From Malus domestica (lineage: Eukaryota > Streptophyta > Magnoliopsida > Rosales > Rosaceae), in NCBI RefSeq assembly GCF_042453785.1, contig NC_091673.1, positions 9,581,501 through 9,645,500 of the forward strand: a stretch of 64,000 bases of DNA, in the 5' to 3' direction. Below are positions 1-13,482 of the stretch, piece by piece (position 1 is the stretch's first letter; every line of letters begins with the position of its first letter). Both the position numbers and the translations under genes were made by a program. Under the pieces are notes generated by a model. The model ran no database searches, was not told where the DNA came from, and saw only the letters and a list, made by a program, of their open reading frames with translations.

Positions 1-3000
1 CCAGAATGTCCGGCCACCGGAGTGCAATGATGTTCATAGAAGACCTTATCCCTCCAACAACTAGACAAGCCCAAAATAATTCGTCCCTTGTATCTGAGAA
101 AGCCATTATCAAATTGGTACTTAGCTATGGAAGTTGAAGCACCACGTGAAGATAATTCCTTAATCTTGGAGACAATCCAAGGATCTTGTTCCACATATCT
201 TCGCATATCATCTAACCAGCCCATATAAGGATAGGAAATGGCATTTAATTCTACCTCCAAATGCATCCGAGAAAGAGCACCAGCAACCACATTGTCACAA
301 CCTTGTTTATATTGTATTTCGTAATCGAAACCAAGAAGTTTAGAGATCCACTTCTGCTGAAAATGGGTGTGCGCTCTATTCTGTAAAAAGAACTTCAAAC
401 TGTGATGATCAGTTTTGATAATAAAGTGTTTGCCCTGAATATAAGACTGTCATTTCTTGATTGCATGTACTATAGCTAGCATTTCCCTTTCGTATGTAGA
501 CATGGCTTGAGCTCGAGGACCTAAAGCCTTGCTTGTAAAGGCTATAGGTTTACCATTTTAATGTAAAACAGCACCAATACCAGTGTTGGAAGCATCTGTT
601 TCAATGGTAAAAACCTTGGAAAAATCTGGCAAGGCAAGCACCTGAGGAGAAACCATAACATCCTTGAGAGCTTGGAAAGCAACATCGGCCTCATTAGTCC
701 ACTTGAAGGCATCATTCTTTGTAAGCACAGTTAGAGGTCCACAAATTTTCCCATAATTAGGAATAAACTTCCTATAATATCCGGTAAGGCCGAGAAATCC
801 TCTTAAAGCCTTCACCGATTTAGGAATGGGCCACTCTTGTATGAACTGAAGTTTAGCTGGATTTGCAGCGACACCTTCCCTGGAAACCACATGGCCTAAG
901 TATTCAATTTGGGATTTACCAAAATCACATTTGGTCTTCTTCACAAATAGTTGGTGGGACTGAAGAATCCTTAAAACCAAGGATAAATGGTGTAGATGAG
1001 CTGCCCAAGAAGGACTATAGACTAAAATATCATCGAAGAAAACTAATACGAATTTCCTCAAGTAAGGCCTAAAAATCTCATCAAACTCTGGAAAGTAGCC
1101 GGAGCATTTGTAAGTCCAAATGGCATGACGAGAAATTCGTGATAACCATCATGGGTACGGAAAGCTGTCTTTTCAATGTCATTTGGGTGGACTTTAATCT
1201 AATGGTACCCGGCTCTTAAATCCAATTTCGAAAAAAATTGAGCGCCAAATAATTCATCTAACAAATCATCAATCAATGGGATAGGGTACTTATCTTTGAT
1301 TGTCAACGAATTGAGGGCCCTGTAATCCATGCACATCCGCCAACTATTGTCCTTCTTCTTGACTAGCAAAACAGGTGAAGAAAAATGACTGTTGCTAGCT
1401 CGAATAAAACCAGAATCGAGCAAGTCTTGTACACATTTTTCAATCTCCAATTTTTGAAAGGGACCATATCTATAAGGCCTTGCACTTGTAGGCTTTTCGT
1501 AATGACCATCATGGGTACGGAAAGCTGTCTTTTCAATGTCATTTGGGTGGACTTTAATCTGATGGTACCCGGCTCTTAAATCCAATTTGGAAAAAAATTG
1601 AGCGCCAAATAATTCATCTAACAACTCATCAATCAATGGGATAGGGTACTTATCTTTGATTGTCAACAAATTGAGGGCCCTGTAATCTATGCACATCCGC
1701 CAACTATTGTCCTTCTTCTTGACTAGCAAAACAGGTGAAGAAAAAGGACTGTTGCTAGCTCAAATAAAACCAGAATCGAGCAAGTCTTGTACATATTTTT
1801 CAATCTCCAATTTTTTGAAAGGAACCATATCTATAAGGCCTTGCACATGTAGGCTTGCTGCCCTCTAACAATGGAATTTGGTGGTCATGAGATTGTGAAG
1901 GAGGTAGAGTGGTAGGTGTTGGAATACAGCAGCAAATTGAGACAGTAAGGCATCTATTCAACTTGTTGAAGGTCAGAAAGATTCCCCACAACCGCCACTT
2001 GTGTCTTAGGTTCTACAAAAAACAGAATCATACCAAAAAGTCCCCGAGAAAGCAATCTTTCCACTTGACATGCTGAAACTGTCATAAGCAAATGAGGAGG
2101 ATAACTGGAAATACAATAATGCTTCTGCCCCAAACTGAACTCCATTTTCAATTTGTCAAAGTCCCAAAGAATATGAACTAGAGTTCGAAGCCATTGTGCT
2201 CCAAGAACAACATCGTAGCCACCTAATTGTAACACATAAGAATCAGCAGTATACTCATATTGTTGAATCTGTAATTTGACATGTGAACAACAACCTTTAC
2301 TATAAACAGTACCGCCATTTGCTATCATGACCTCAAAGGATTTATTGGCATCAACACTACAGCCTAATTTCTTTGCAACAGATAGACTAATAAAATTGTG
2401 GGAACTTCCAGAATCAAGCAAGACAATCACAGGACAATTTTAATTAAACCAATAACTTTCATGGTTTGGATATGTTGAGGGGCCGAAATACCATAGACTG
2501 CACAAGCTGTGATTTCCACATGTTGATCTTCTTGATCCTCACAATCAGTGACTTCCATATCGATGACTTCCATATCGACAGATCGGTCAACCAATACATC
2601 TAATAACAGCAATTGTTGATTTGCACAAACATGACCCCTAACCCATTTTTTTGGACAAGAATAGCACATACCCTTCTTACGACGATATTGAAGTTCTTCA
2701 AAATACATTTTCCTCACATTACTAGCCTTAGAATTTGTACTAGAAGAAGTTCTATGACTAACTAATAGAGGTGAAGATTTATGATTGGGAAAATTGCTGG
2801 AAAAAGAATTTGAGTTCTTGGAAAAATTTCGAACGTTAGAGTCGGCCAATTTGGCATCCACTTGAAAAGCCAATGCAATTGCTTCATGAACATCGGATGG
2901 ACGAAATAATTTGACGTCGTGGCGCACTTCGGACTTCAAGCCCCCAATGAAATAGCTTTTTAGCATAACCGGATTGATCTCCTTAGTGCGATTCGCCAAT

Positions 3001-4047
3001 CGTCAGAACTCCAAAACATAATCCTTGAGAGAACCCAGTTGCTTCAATTGAACTAAGGTTTCAGTGAAATCCTCAAACCCTGATGGTCCAAATTCCTTAC
3101 AGAAAATCTGAACAAACTTCTCCCATTTTGGGTAATTCTTAATACAATTTCTCCATTGAAACCACTGCAAAGCTTCATTATCCATGTGGAACAAAGCCAT
3201 TCTCACCTTATGCGAATCATCAATGGCGAAATAGTCGAAATAGTGCTCTGCACGATAGACCCATGCTAAAGCATCATCGCCATCCGAGAACCTCGGGAAT
3301 TCAAGCTTCACCGATGGTGGTCTGGGTTGCAAAAATGATTCTTGGCGATGAAAACGCTGACCCATATGAATCCTTTGATCGGACAAGGTATCTTCAGATC
3401 CCCCAATTGGATTGGAAGAATCGCCACGGTCGAATTGCTCACGCCGAGTGCGATCAACACCATTGAAGTGAGTCTCCATAGATGCGAATCGGGACTCTAT
3501 AGAAGCAATCGCGGTGGACAGATTTTGCATCGTTGAACTGATTGTCGCGACGGACGATTAGATTTCCAAGACGGAGCCTTCAAGAACCGTTACCCATGCA
3601 TCCATGGTGTTAGCACACGTAGAAGCTCGCGTCATACAAGAAGGGAAACGTGGAGATCTGTTACTGGCTGATACCAATAATAGAACCCTTGTTCTAACCT
3701 TGCACCTGTATGCTATTATTTCTCTTGTATTACTTCAACAAGTTCTTTTACAAATCATAACCTTACATTTGCACAAATATCCAATATTATACCAGATTGC
3801 AAGCTAAGGCAGTTACACGATATTTTTCCCAACTAATCACCAACTAACAACCACAACATTCAACCAATGATTCTAAGACACTTGTCAACTAACAATATCA
3901 TCATATCCCAACCCTGGACAATTATCACTAACAATATACAAACATCACCAACAGTATCCTATCATCTTCCTGTAATGCTTTTAAAGCAGCTACCAGAGAC
4001 AACTACCAGGGAGGTTCTAAGTTTAAACAAGAGGTCAATAGCTAACA
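1..4047 (-). mobile_element. Ty3/gypsy LTR retrotransposon fossil, partial
   Basis: Minus-strand relic of a Ty3/gypsy element, running off the left edge of the window. Parts in element order: probable 5' LTR about 3682-4047; a primer-binding-like site matching initiator Met tRNA near 3667-3681 (TTGGTATCAG on the minus strand); gag about 2430-3530, ending in a CCHC-like zinc knuckle near 2630-2690; aspartic protease about 2000-2430 (LLDSGSSHNFIS); reverse transcriptase about 600-1860 (FFDDILVYS); RNase H and the start of integrase about 1-600. The rest of the integrase and the 3' LTR would lie outside the window. It is broken, with roughly half a dozen or more breaks. Many stretches still read well, so it is probably not ancient, but the two LTRs cannot be compared here. 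No activity is expected. Confidence 0.9.
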
Positions 4048-4049
4048 GG

Positions 4050-5300
4050 TAAGTAACATCATTTGCATCTTTTAGCGCCTTTTTTAAAAATTTATTTGAA
4101 ACTAGTTGCCTGTCACTTGAAATTATTTTTGAAGGAAAAATTCTTACGCATTTTGGTTTGATGAAGGTGCATGCTTTAATCTCATTGTTCTGCCCTATCA
4201 CCGAGTCAGTGCCTACTACTGCTCCCCCTCTCCGAGATGTGGCAAGACCAGGCTCATTTCCATCTCCTATTAAAGAAGAAGGTTTCATCCAACAGCTAGG
4301 CTGTCCCATCAAGAGGGCTCTTATTCATATGATGTGCAAGTTCTCATGTGTTAGGACCCTTTGGGCCACCATAGGTTACTAGTATTTATTAGGTCCATTG
4401 CTAATGTTAAGCCCACTAAGACCACTAAACCCTAGCTATCCTTTTGTGTATTTAAACTACTATGTTCATCTAAATTGGGCATGAATGAAGATATGAATTT
4501 CCTTTGATTTCCTTTCCATTTCTGCATTTACTTTCTTGCAGTTTCCCTTTTATCATGTCTGATCCTATCATCATGCATTGCCGCTTGATAAGCAATCCAG
4601 GCAGGCAATCCCGTATCCACTGTATGATCAATATGAGGTCAAAACACATGTGGAACGTTCGCGGCGTCACTTGGAGCCTCAACATGTTCAGCATGCTTCT
4701 CTTCCACATCATGCCGATTCATATTATTTAGCAGCAGCACATGAGCCGTACTTGCCTGAAAACCTTTACCATCATGACGGATATAGAAGGAACATTCATT
4801 TGTTGCATTCTTTGTCCAATTATTTCAGCTGTTATTATGTGGCGTTTTTCACATTTAGCTTTTATTGATTAGGGCATAATTCTCATATGGTAGATAACAT
4901 TCTCATGCATTTTCACAGGCATAGGGTGACACTTGCAGAGGAGATGGTTCCCAGGGATCAAGTTGTTTTGTATGGAAGCGAGCATGACATGCCCCAGTTG
5001 TCGAAGGAGAGAGAAAGTGATATTGCTCTGCGTTCCAATTATGTGGCCGAATCTTATAGTCGAGAGTTGCCCACCGCTGCAGCCTCACATGTTATGCTGC
5101 AGCCACATTCTTTAGCACCATCTTATGAACGAACATTAACGTACCAACGGTACTATCCAGTAACAACCCATCAGGATCAGAGCTTGATGTATGCTGATCC
5201 TCTTCAAAGACCATTGCATGGTACCTCTTACTCAGCTGAGGCAGATGTTCCAATCTCTACACATTATTGGTACGCTAGAGCTCCCAGTTACAGATGAACG
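4050..5300 (+). pseudogene. 3' remnant of an unidentified plant gene
   Basis: Two protein-like stretches on the plus strand look like the C-terminal part of a low-complexity, Pro/Tyr/His-rich protein. One runs about 4563-4785 (reads PLDKQSRQAIPYP, then SYYLAAAHEPYLPENLY). The other runs about 4919-5297, after an acceptor TTTCACAG at 4911-4918, and ends in APSYR plus a stop. A further stretch at 4158-4340 reads VPTTAPPLRDVARPGS. Against a working gene: an in-frame TGA at 4560 just after the acceptor-like CTTGCAG at 4541, no convincing donor after 4785, different frames in the upstream pieces, and a probable LTR insertion at 4349-4552. It directly abuts the Ty3/gypsy fossil. I do not recognise the family. 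It is most likely a decayed copy of a gene that is intact elsewhere. Confidence 0.5.
4349..4552. mobile_element. Candidate solo LTR inside the gene remnant
   Basis: About 204 bp beginning TGTTAGGACC, flanked on both sides by TCATG (4344-4348 and 4553-4557), a plausible 5-bp target-site duplication. No internal coding region is present, so a solo LTR or a very small LTR-type element fits best. The right end does not finish in the usual CA, so the call is tentative. Confidence 0.4.
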
Positions 5301-5689
5301 AAACTTGGATGTGTAGATTCATTCAAGACATGCTGGTACTGTGTTGCTTCGTTGTCAAATACTGGTCGAAACTTTATTCAATCATCTCCGAGTCTCACTG
5401 GTAAACTGTCTGTTCCGTTTTCAATAGTGTCATCCTTCTCAAAGTGTAGATCATTTTTAGAAATCTGAGGCATAATCTAGCGCGCAAAGCAACCAAGTAA
5501 ATTTTATCAGTCGGCCTTTGTTAGCTTATGGCCTCGATTTCTAGTTTCTATGCAGAATACAGACTGTTGCATTGTGGCAAACTTTGTGAAAGATGTGAAC
5601 CGGTTCTGAGACGGGCCTTCAGCTTCATAACTTGTGTAGAACTATTCACCTCTGTCTTTGTTAATTTGAGAATCGAGTGTAAAGGAACA

Positions 5690-5850
5690 GTTAGTGTCAT
5701 GTCCAGAAACCCACCTCTTTACCCCCCACACGATATTCTCAACTTTCGGCGGTTGAATCTAATGAATTGAAGAAGATCAAGAGCCAGAAATTAATAGGGT
5801 TGTGTGAGATGTAAAAAATGATGTGTAAGTAGCAAACCGTCAAATGGGTT
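5690..5850. mobile_element. MITE copy, family 1 (diverged)
   Basis: Diverged copy of the short inverted-repeat element also seen at 9266-9416 and 20750-20905. Shared core GAATTGAAGAAGATCA followed by AGAAATTAA, and a right arm resembling GTGTGAGATGTAAAAA. Arms are about 35 bp with several mismatches. Non-coding. Confidence 0.55.
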
Positions 5851-8503
5851 TCTCTCTTCGACAAACATAGTGGATTCGCTTATAACGGATGGTGTGTAGC
5901 ATCAATATCAGGTCTTTGTAGGAAGTCGAGTTCTACCACGAAGAAAATTGAAATTCTAAGTTCTAACCCCAAAATCAATCCATTAGTAACTGCAAAGTAG
6001 ATTAACTTCTTATAAAATTATGTATTATTGCTTAAGTTTTTTATGTGGAACAACCCTTCACGTCCTTAAAGTCATATGCAAGTAAGACACTCGTTTCACT
6101 AAAAATGATTGTGACATGTAGGATACTATGATGTATTACTCAAAAGGGAAAACCACCCCACCCCCCACCACCACCACCTAAATTTTACTAGATTGCGCAT
6201 GCAGTTTGGCCCACAAAATCTCGCCTCTGGCGTCATGAATCATGATGATCCACCCAAACCGTCGTTGCCTGCTATAGTGCTATGCTGGTTTAGGTTTAGG
6301 TTTAGGCTGGTCCCGCCGGCCAAAACACTTTTTTGAATTTTTGCAGTCGCCCGTGACCGACCCAGTTGATAGTTAAACGCTTCAACTGGCAGTGGCAAGC
6401 TTACCGAACTTACCCTTTTTTTTTTGTTGGTATTTCTCCATCTCTTTCCACTCATTTTCTTGGTGGTTGAAATTTGCATGCCTAAACCTAGTAAGCTGTT
6501 GCTATTTTACAGCTTCCTCTTAAGGCATCTCACGGCTTAAACCATTTTATATTGTATTATATTAATGGATGGATTACATGGACCAATAAGTCCCAGCGGG
6601 AGGCCGGTTTCAAAGGTCACACGCTTACCAACTTTGCTCTACAAATTAATACAGATGTTGTGATATTTATGTACAAATTGTAACAAAACTTTCGGCCTAA
6701 ATCAATTTGTTTGACTAAATTATATAGTGTAAGGGCTGTCACGTTTAAGCCTTGACAAGTGATAGCATGGCAGGCTGAGGCGCACTCGTACATGTGCCTG
6801 CGGCCTCATCTACAATAGTATTACATACACAAGCAAAGAAACATGCACACGATAAAATAATAAGTTGTGCTACAGTCAGTTGGACACACGTGAGTAAGTT
6901 TGATGATTAATTCATCAGAAAATTTTGAAATTTTGCCCAATTATGTTGGTGTATTTTAGTGAAAACCCAAAAGTTATATATTTTCAATTAAAGCATTTGA
7001 TCAGCTTTCTATGTCAGCAAACTTACCATAATGATCAGTGGCAAAGCCATAAATCGAGGCTCGGAAAAGCCTATAAGCCATATGCAAAAATTTTGACCAA
7101 AAAAAAAAAATATATATATATATATATATAACTAATAGGAGAAAATTTGAAGGTTTTATTTTTTTGTATTTGAATGAAATTTTTTAATCAAAAGACGGTA
7201 ATGGAGTGGAGTCACCAAAAAAAAAAATTAACGTGGAGATAGTTATATCATAAGCATCAAACTTCTTTATAAGTTCCTACATTGAAGTTAAACAAAAAAT
7301 TAATAATTATGGCTCTAAACTGCAGTTATGAAAATTTTCTTTCAAGATAAATTCTTCCTCTATTCCATATAGCATGGTTTCAATGTAAACAACATTATGT
7401 CATGCAAAATGGTGAATAAGTAAGGAAGGCTGGTTGATATAAGGTTTTCGTTTCATAACAATACTACTGTAAAACACATTTTTTTTGTTAATTAGAAGAA
7501 AACATAATAAAGATAAATAGGAGCAAAAGCACGAAAGTCGAAAAATGTACAGTCTTCACCAAGAGCACACAAACATAAACTACAAAGTGAAGAAAGTTCA
7601 GAATAGGCTCAGGATAGTGAATATGTTTAAGTAAGACGATATTTATAGTTCCATGTTTTTAATCTATTCCTCCTTTTCTTCAACCCTCTCTCTCCCCCTA
7701 TCCTTTTTCTTCTTCTTCGTTCTGCTTCTCCCCTTCCACTCCTTTTTCCTTTTTCTTCGTGGTTCTGCTTCTCTTATTCTTCATGTTTTTTTTCTTGTAA
7801 ATGTGACATGGGTTTATGTGTATTTACAAAAAAAAAAAAATTTGTATCTTGGTTCGAGTTAATGAGGCTTATCTTCTAACAATATATATGTCAAGCATTC
7901 GTCTTATATTTTTATCTAGTGCAACCTATGTGGTAGGTACTTAATTCTTCTTCATAATTATGTTTCCGTTACAGGTAAATAGTAGCGGTGTCAATCTTCT
8001 TCATGGGTAAGTAATAGTTTATATATGTTAGCATTGGTAGATTATAAATAGTAGTAGTTGCTATTGTTGTTGTTGTTATTGGTTTTTTTTTTTTTTTTTT
8101 TTTTTTTGGGTAAGAAAAAAAAAATGTTATGGTTGTAGATTGAGTGAGATCAACCTCTTCAATTTGGTATTTCATGACTACATCTGTTGGAGGTTTTCTA
8201 CCATTTCATTAGGAGGTTCAATTTTCTGTAAAATCATAGGGAGGTCCAGTGTCACAATTTCAAGCTTGGTTCGAATGTAGGTGCATCATGGCATTTAGCA
8301 ACACAATATCCAAATTGCATATATCAAAATAAGAAGTTAAGGATGCATATAAATACTAATTGGGGATTTCAAATTTATTTTCTTCATTTAATTTAATGGC
8401 AAAATGGGAATAAAATTTTGAAATAAATGATTACGGTCTAAGATAACAAAGTTAATGGACAAAATAAAAAATGTGAGTTTTTTCCATAACTCGACTGGAT
8501 CAA
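5851..8503. other. Gene-free AT-rich stretch
   Basis: No supportable gene. Contains three TTTAGG hexamers at about 6292-6311 (too short to be telomeric), an (AT)n microsatellite at 7100-7128, a pyrimidine-rich patch at 7660-7760 and an oligo-T run at 8082-8107. Open frames here are short and low-complexity. Confidence 0.7.
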
Positions 8504-8665
8504 AATCAAAAGACCCCTTTATCTATACATATTTAATTCACAATTTGTTCAACGGTCAAAAATCATCACGATCGCTGAATCTAAATTAAAAGGCCCCTTA
8601 ATTTGTATATGATATATAATTCACAATTTGTTCAACGGTCAGAAATCATCACAATCACTAAGGCT
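8504..8665. repeat. Tandem duplication, about 99-bp unit
   Basis: The phrase CACAATTTGTTCAACGGTCA followed by RAAATCATCAC occurs twice, near 8540 and 8627, each preceded by a related AAAAG(A/G)CCCCTT segment. Non-coding duplication with few differences. Confidence 0.7.
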
Positions 8666-9265
8666 GAGAATAGCAAAACCTAAAATGAGATCATTATCAA
8701 GTGGACACAGTAAGTTTAAGAACAGGGTTCCTAATCGACTCGTGGCAAGAATGACATCGACAAGACTTTGGTACCAATCGACCTCAAAGTCTAGAACATG
8801 TTGGCATCAGGCATGCATGCTCATTGTTTTTTTATGGCTTATTGTATTTGGGTGGGGGGTGTTCTCTTTATTCTTTTTTATTTTTAAGTTATTTGGTGGT
8901 ACTGTGTTAGGTTAGGGACTTTGGAGAGAGAATACATATATCTGTGTACTGTGTTAGGTTAGGGAGAGAAACTAGCATGTGCGAGCGTGGAGAGGTGACA
9001 AGGATCTGATCACGATATCAAATCAGTGAGTTATATATATATATACACAGACATCACATAATATGAATACATGCATGCATGTCTCTTGACATGGTTACTA
9101 GCAAGAACAGGTAGTAGAGCTATAATCTTTAGTCCCTTTCATATTGGTGGAAGCATTGGTTGAGGAGGAGGGTCTTACCCTCAGCTGGAAAATGACAGTG
9201 ATGTGGACGGTTGAATTATTGAATTTTCATGCATGCATGTACATGAATATTAGGGCCTTTTATAT

Positions 9266-9416
9266 AGGGATGTGATATCCACACATCCGTTTTTACTTCT
9301 CTCACACTTTTTTATTTTCGGCCGTCGGATCGGATGAATTGAAGAAGATCAATGGACAGAAATTAACAAGGGGTGTGTGAGAAGTAAAAAGAGGTGTGTG
9401 GATAGCACACCCCTTT
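9266..9416. mobile_element. MITE, family 1 (best copy)
   Basis: About 150 bp with good terminal inverted repeats. The left arm starts GGGATGTGATATCCACACAT and continues into TTTTACTTCTC. The right arm, read in reverse complement, starts GGGGTGTGCTATCCACACAC and continues into the same TTTTACTTCTC. The core holds the GAATTGAAGAAGATCAATGG phrase that links it to the copies at 5690-5850 and 20750-20905. Confidence 0.8.
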
Positions 9417-9445
9417 ATATACGTATAAATATATATATATATATA

Positions 9446-9852
9446 GGCTATTTATGCAAAGGAATTTTCATTTTTTGAAAAAAATGAGGATTAGGTGTAT
9501 GGTTCATTCCACATCGAATTTCAACGATCTGAACTGTCTATTTTGTAAGTCTTGATTCATAGATTATTCTTGCAAAAATTCAATTCAGTCTGAAACCATT
9601 TGCCTATTTACTTATTAAGATCAAATTTTATTGTTTTTTATATAACAAAGTGTTCGTTCATTTATTTGAACCCAATTAGACGTCATAAACATTTTCGATT
9701 TGGCTAATATTTTTCAAGGATGATCTATGAGGTACAACTTAAAAAATAGACGGTTCAGATCATTAAAGTTCGATATGATGTAAATCCTACAACTAATCTT
9801 CATTTTTATAAAAAAAAATAGAGATCCATTTTCTTAAGGACTTCCTCTGTAT
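9446..9852. mobile_element. Foldback/MITE with long inverted arms
   Basis: About 400 bp with inverted arms of roughly 130 bp. Left-arm phrases such as GATCTGAACTGTCTATTTT and CATAGATTATTCTTGCAAAAA recur in reverse complement on the right (AAAATAGACGGTTCAGATC; TTTTTCAAGGATGATCTATG). No coding capacity. Arm divergence suggests an old insertion. Confidence 0.7.
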
Positions 9853-10045
9853 ATATATAACTTGAAGAAGTTGAAGATAAAACTGCTGAACTGGAGGGAA
9901 CGAAGGGCTATCTTTGTAAGCGTGAGAGATGAGAATACACGCGGAAATTGTCCGTATTTGAACCTACATGTGCAGTTATCTTTCCCATCTGCTCTCGAGC
10001 TTCATAAAATTTAAAATAAAAGTGGTATTATATGTCTCTACACAT

Positions 10046-10255
10046 AGTTGGAGAATAGGATTTCACATCGACCAAATGATAAGATATGTATAATTAATGT
10101 ATGAGACTCGTTACCTTTGATATCACAAAAGCCTTGTGATAAAAACTACCTTTAATATCACAAAAGCCTTGTGATAAAAACTAACACCTAGTAATAGGTA
10201 GCTAAGTTAGAAAGATGTTAGTGATGGTGGCGAACTGTGCATGGACCTATAAATT
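10046..10255 (+). repeat. Dispersed repeat C, copy 1
   Basis: Begins GGAGAATAGGATTTCACATC and runs through CTTGTGATAAAAACTAACAC, CTAGTAATAGGTA and GCATGGACCTA. A second, interrupted copy lies at 10556-11510 in the same orientation. The phrase TTTGATATCACAAAAGCCTT is itself duplicated locally. Non-coding, family unknown; it could be part of an LTR or of a DNA element. Confidence 0.6.
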
Positions 10256-10660
10256 TTATCATAGTATCATAGCATGCTATATTCTTTTGACGTATCGTGG
10301 GCCCAATTTAATGGTCTCGAATTTGTCTTCTTAAGTTGGACTTTCAAAAAGTTGCTCTAGCTCCAGATTAAGGATATTGATGATTGGACCTTGAAAAAAT
10401 TGCATTGGCTCTAGTCACTTAGTGATGGCTCTAGTTTTGGATACACTAAGGGATCAAAAATTGTATCAACTTTGGTATAATGGCTTGACTAGTTTTCGAT
10501 ATAGAAATTAGTTTTCTCTACACGCATCTCGATGGGGCCACTCGTTAGGAGGCGTGTTGGAGAATAATATTTCACATTGGTCGTATGACAAAATAATATA
10601 CAATTAATACATGAGAGTTTACACCTTTCATATTATAAAGACATTTTGTGATAAAACTTA

Positions 10661-11418
<758 letters not shown>

Positions 11419-11789
11419 AAATCTTAACAACTAGTAATAAGTAATTAAAATGGAATAATATCAATAATATTCTTGAGGGACCATGCAATGCATGGACCTA
11501 CAAAGTTTGTATTTACATGAACATGTGGGTGTGGTTGTCCGGTTGTCCCCATCTGCCTATGAAAGGTGCACGGTGCACCTTTCTATCTAAATAATTAATT
11601 TGTAATCACAAATCAAATCTTGTTATTAGTTATATATATAGCATCCACCAGCAGTTTAATTTGATATTCACCTGAAAGCTCTGTCATGGGAAAAAATTGA
11701 TTGTCCTTAAATCTTAACCTACAGAAGAAACCAAATCAAATCCCAAAGTATCTCGACGGTGAAAAAAATTATTTTTGTCACTTAATATT

Positions 11790-11935
11790 ACAGTTTAGTA
11801 GTATTCATCTTTACTGATAAGTGAAAAATCTTAAGTTTGATTCTCTAAAGATGAATTTGAACTACATAGCTAGCCCATTGTGAAGTTTAGCTCACTCTCA
11901 TTCCCTTAGTGTAGATAATATTGTTTGTTAAAAAA
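11790..11935 (+). mobile_element. SINE family B copy (tRNA-derived)
   Basis: Contains the head TAGTAGTATTCATCTTTACT, the diverged B-box region AAGTTTGATTCTCTAAAG and the tail GTGTAGATAATATTGTTTGT followed by an A-rich end. Relatives lie at 37425-37558 (minus), 44143-44290 and 47907-48050, with a fragment at 34263-34345. Diverged, so old. Confidence 0.6.
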
Positions 11936-12094
11936 AACTATTTTTTAAAAATAATTATGTACATATGTATGTCATGCATGATCACATCAAAGGTCAACAC
12001 ATGTGCAATTAATTGACAAGTAGACACTACCCATGTGAGAGCATATATACGGCTGGGAAGATCTTTCATGTCCAGATATACATCTCGTTCTCCT

Positions 12095-12700
12095 ATGGAT
12101 GAAAATAAAAGATTTAGGGTAAATTTAAAGTTGTCTAATAATCTCATAAACTCAAATATAATTGTAATTATTCTTTTTTCATACCGAGGTATATATAGGA
12201 ATACAATAATAGAAAATAAATCAAAATAGAAACCTTCATGATCGAAAACAGATGCCTACCGTGACATAAAAATAAATAAAAACCCTCTTTTATCTCTTTT
12301 CTCCTTTTTTTTTTCTTCCAACTTTTTTCCTTGATCTTTTTCTACAGCAATGAAAACCAAGCTTCTTCTTCTTTTTTCTTTTTTTTTTAAAAAAAAAATT
12401 ATCAATAATCTTCATCTTCAGGTTCATAACATGTGGGTGCATGAAGAAAATTAGCTTTGTACACCCACATTGAATCGTGCACAACAAAGTTCAACCAAGA
12501 ATCTAACTTGCTCTAATACTAAGTTGAAAATAAAGGGTCTAGGAAAAATTCAGAAATGTCTAATAATCTCACAAACTCAAACACACAATTTTGATATTTT
12601 ATATTCTTCTTCATAAGAAAGTATTTATAATAATAAAACAGAGCAATGATAGGAAATAAACCAAATCAAATTCCTAATTAAATCAAATCTCTAAAATACG
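12095..12700. repeat. Two diverged copies of a 130-bp repeat
   Basis: The phrase GTCTAATAATCTCA(T/C)AAACTC followed by an AT-rich tract, a TATTCTT motif, and AGGAATACAATAATAGAAAA or a relative of it occurs at about 12110-12235 and 12555-12700. Between them lie pyrimidine-rich runs (12290-12400). Non-coding. The rest of 11936-13250 holds nothing I can assign. Confidence 0.45.
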
Positions 12701-13259
12701 GTTTTTCTTAATTATGTTGTTGAACATTTATAATACTCACTACATGATTAACATACAATGAGATATATACAAAGATGTCCAAATGCAATATACACAAAGA
12801 TGTCCAAATGCAAAATATTGAGGCCTAACGTGAAAACGTAATGGCTTTTTTTTAATAAACTAGTAAAGTTAAAAAAAAATCAATCCAATCTACCAACCAT
12901 CTTCACAAAGTAATTAAGAAGTCGAGGCACATCATACTAGATTTATGAGAGTAAGAGAATTTTTTTTTATTTTTATGTGGAGAATACGATGAATGAGAAA
13001 CTTTTTAAGATGTATGTAAAAAATAGTATGAAAAATATGAAGTTGATTTAAAGTAAGACTCAAAACACATGTCTTGTTGGTCTTGCTAAGACAACCAAAA
13101 TTCTCCTTAAATAGCTGGCCGGGGAAATCATCAAAATATTCCTTCCTATATATTCAACGAGATCAAAGTAAACGTGAAAGACACAACCATATATGACAGT
13201 ATATGACAGTGACACACCCCCATGTGAATTAAGTTGAAAATCTCTACTAGATAAAAAAT

Positions 13260-13482
13260 GGGAGCATTTTTGCTCACCACCATAAACTATGGTGTATGCT
13301 CACCATACACCTAATCAATTGATACGTGTCATTTCACTTAACTCTAGTTAACTTTCACATTAAATGTTAGTTTTTGAATTTTGAAAAAAATTAACCAAGA
13401 TTAAGTGAAATGACACGTGTCAATTGAGTAGGTGTATAGTGAGCATACATCATAGTTTATGATGGTGAACAAAAATGCTCCC
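13260..13482. mobile_element. Mutator-type MITE, 223 bp
   Basis: Very clear terminal inverted repeats of about 80 bp. Both ends start GGGAGCATTTTTG(C/T)TCACCA and continue through TATGCTCAC(C/T)ATACACCTA to ACACGTGTCATTTCACTTAA or its relative, with only a handful of differences. Flanks ATAAAAAAT (13251-13259) and ATAAAAAAG (13483-13491) fit a 9-bp target duplication, as in Mutator-like elements. Low arm divergence implies a fairly recent insertion. Confidence 0.85.

Noticed and set aside
6286-6312. Telomere-like TTTAGG repeats.
   Set aside because: Only three hexamers, and not the plant TTTAGGG unit.
7090-7130. AT-run that could suggest a scaffold attachment site.
   Set aside because: Simple (AT)n microsatellite after an A-run; nothing else supports a functional site.
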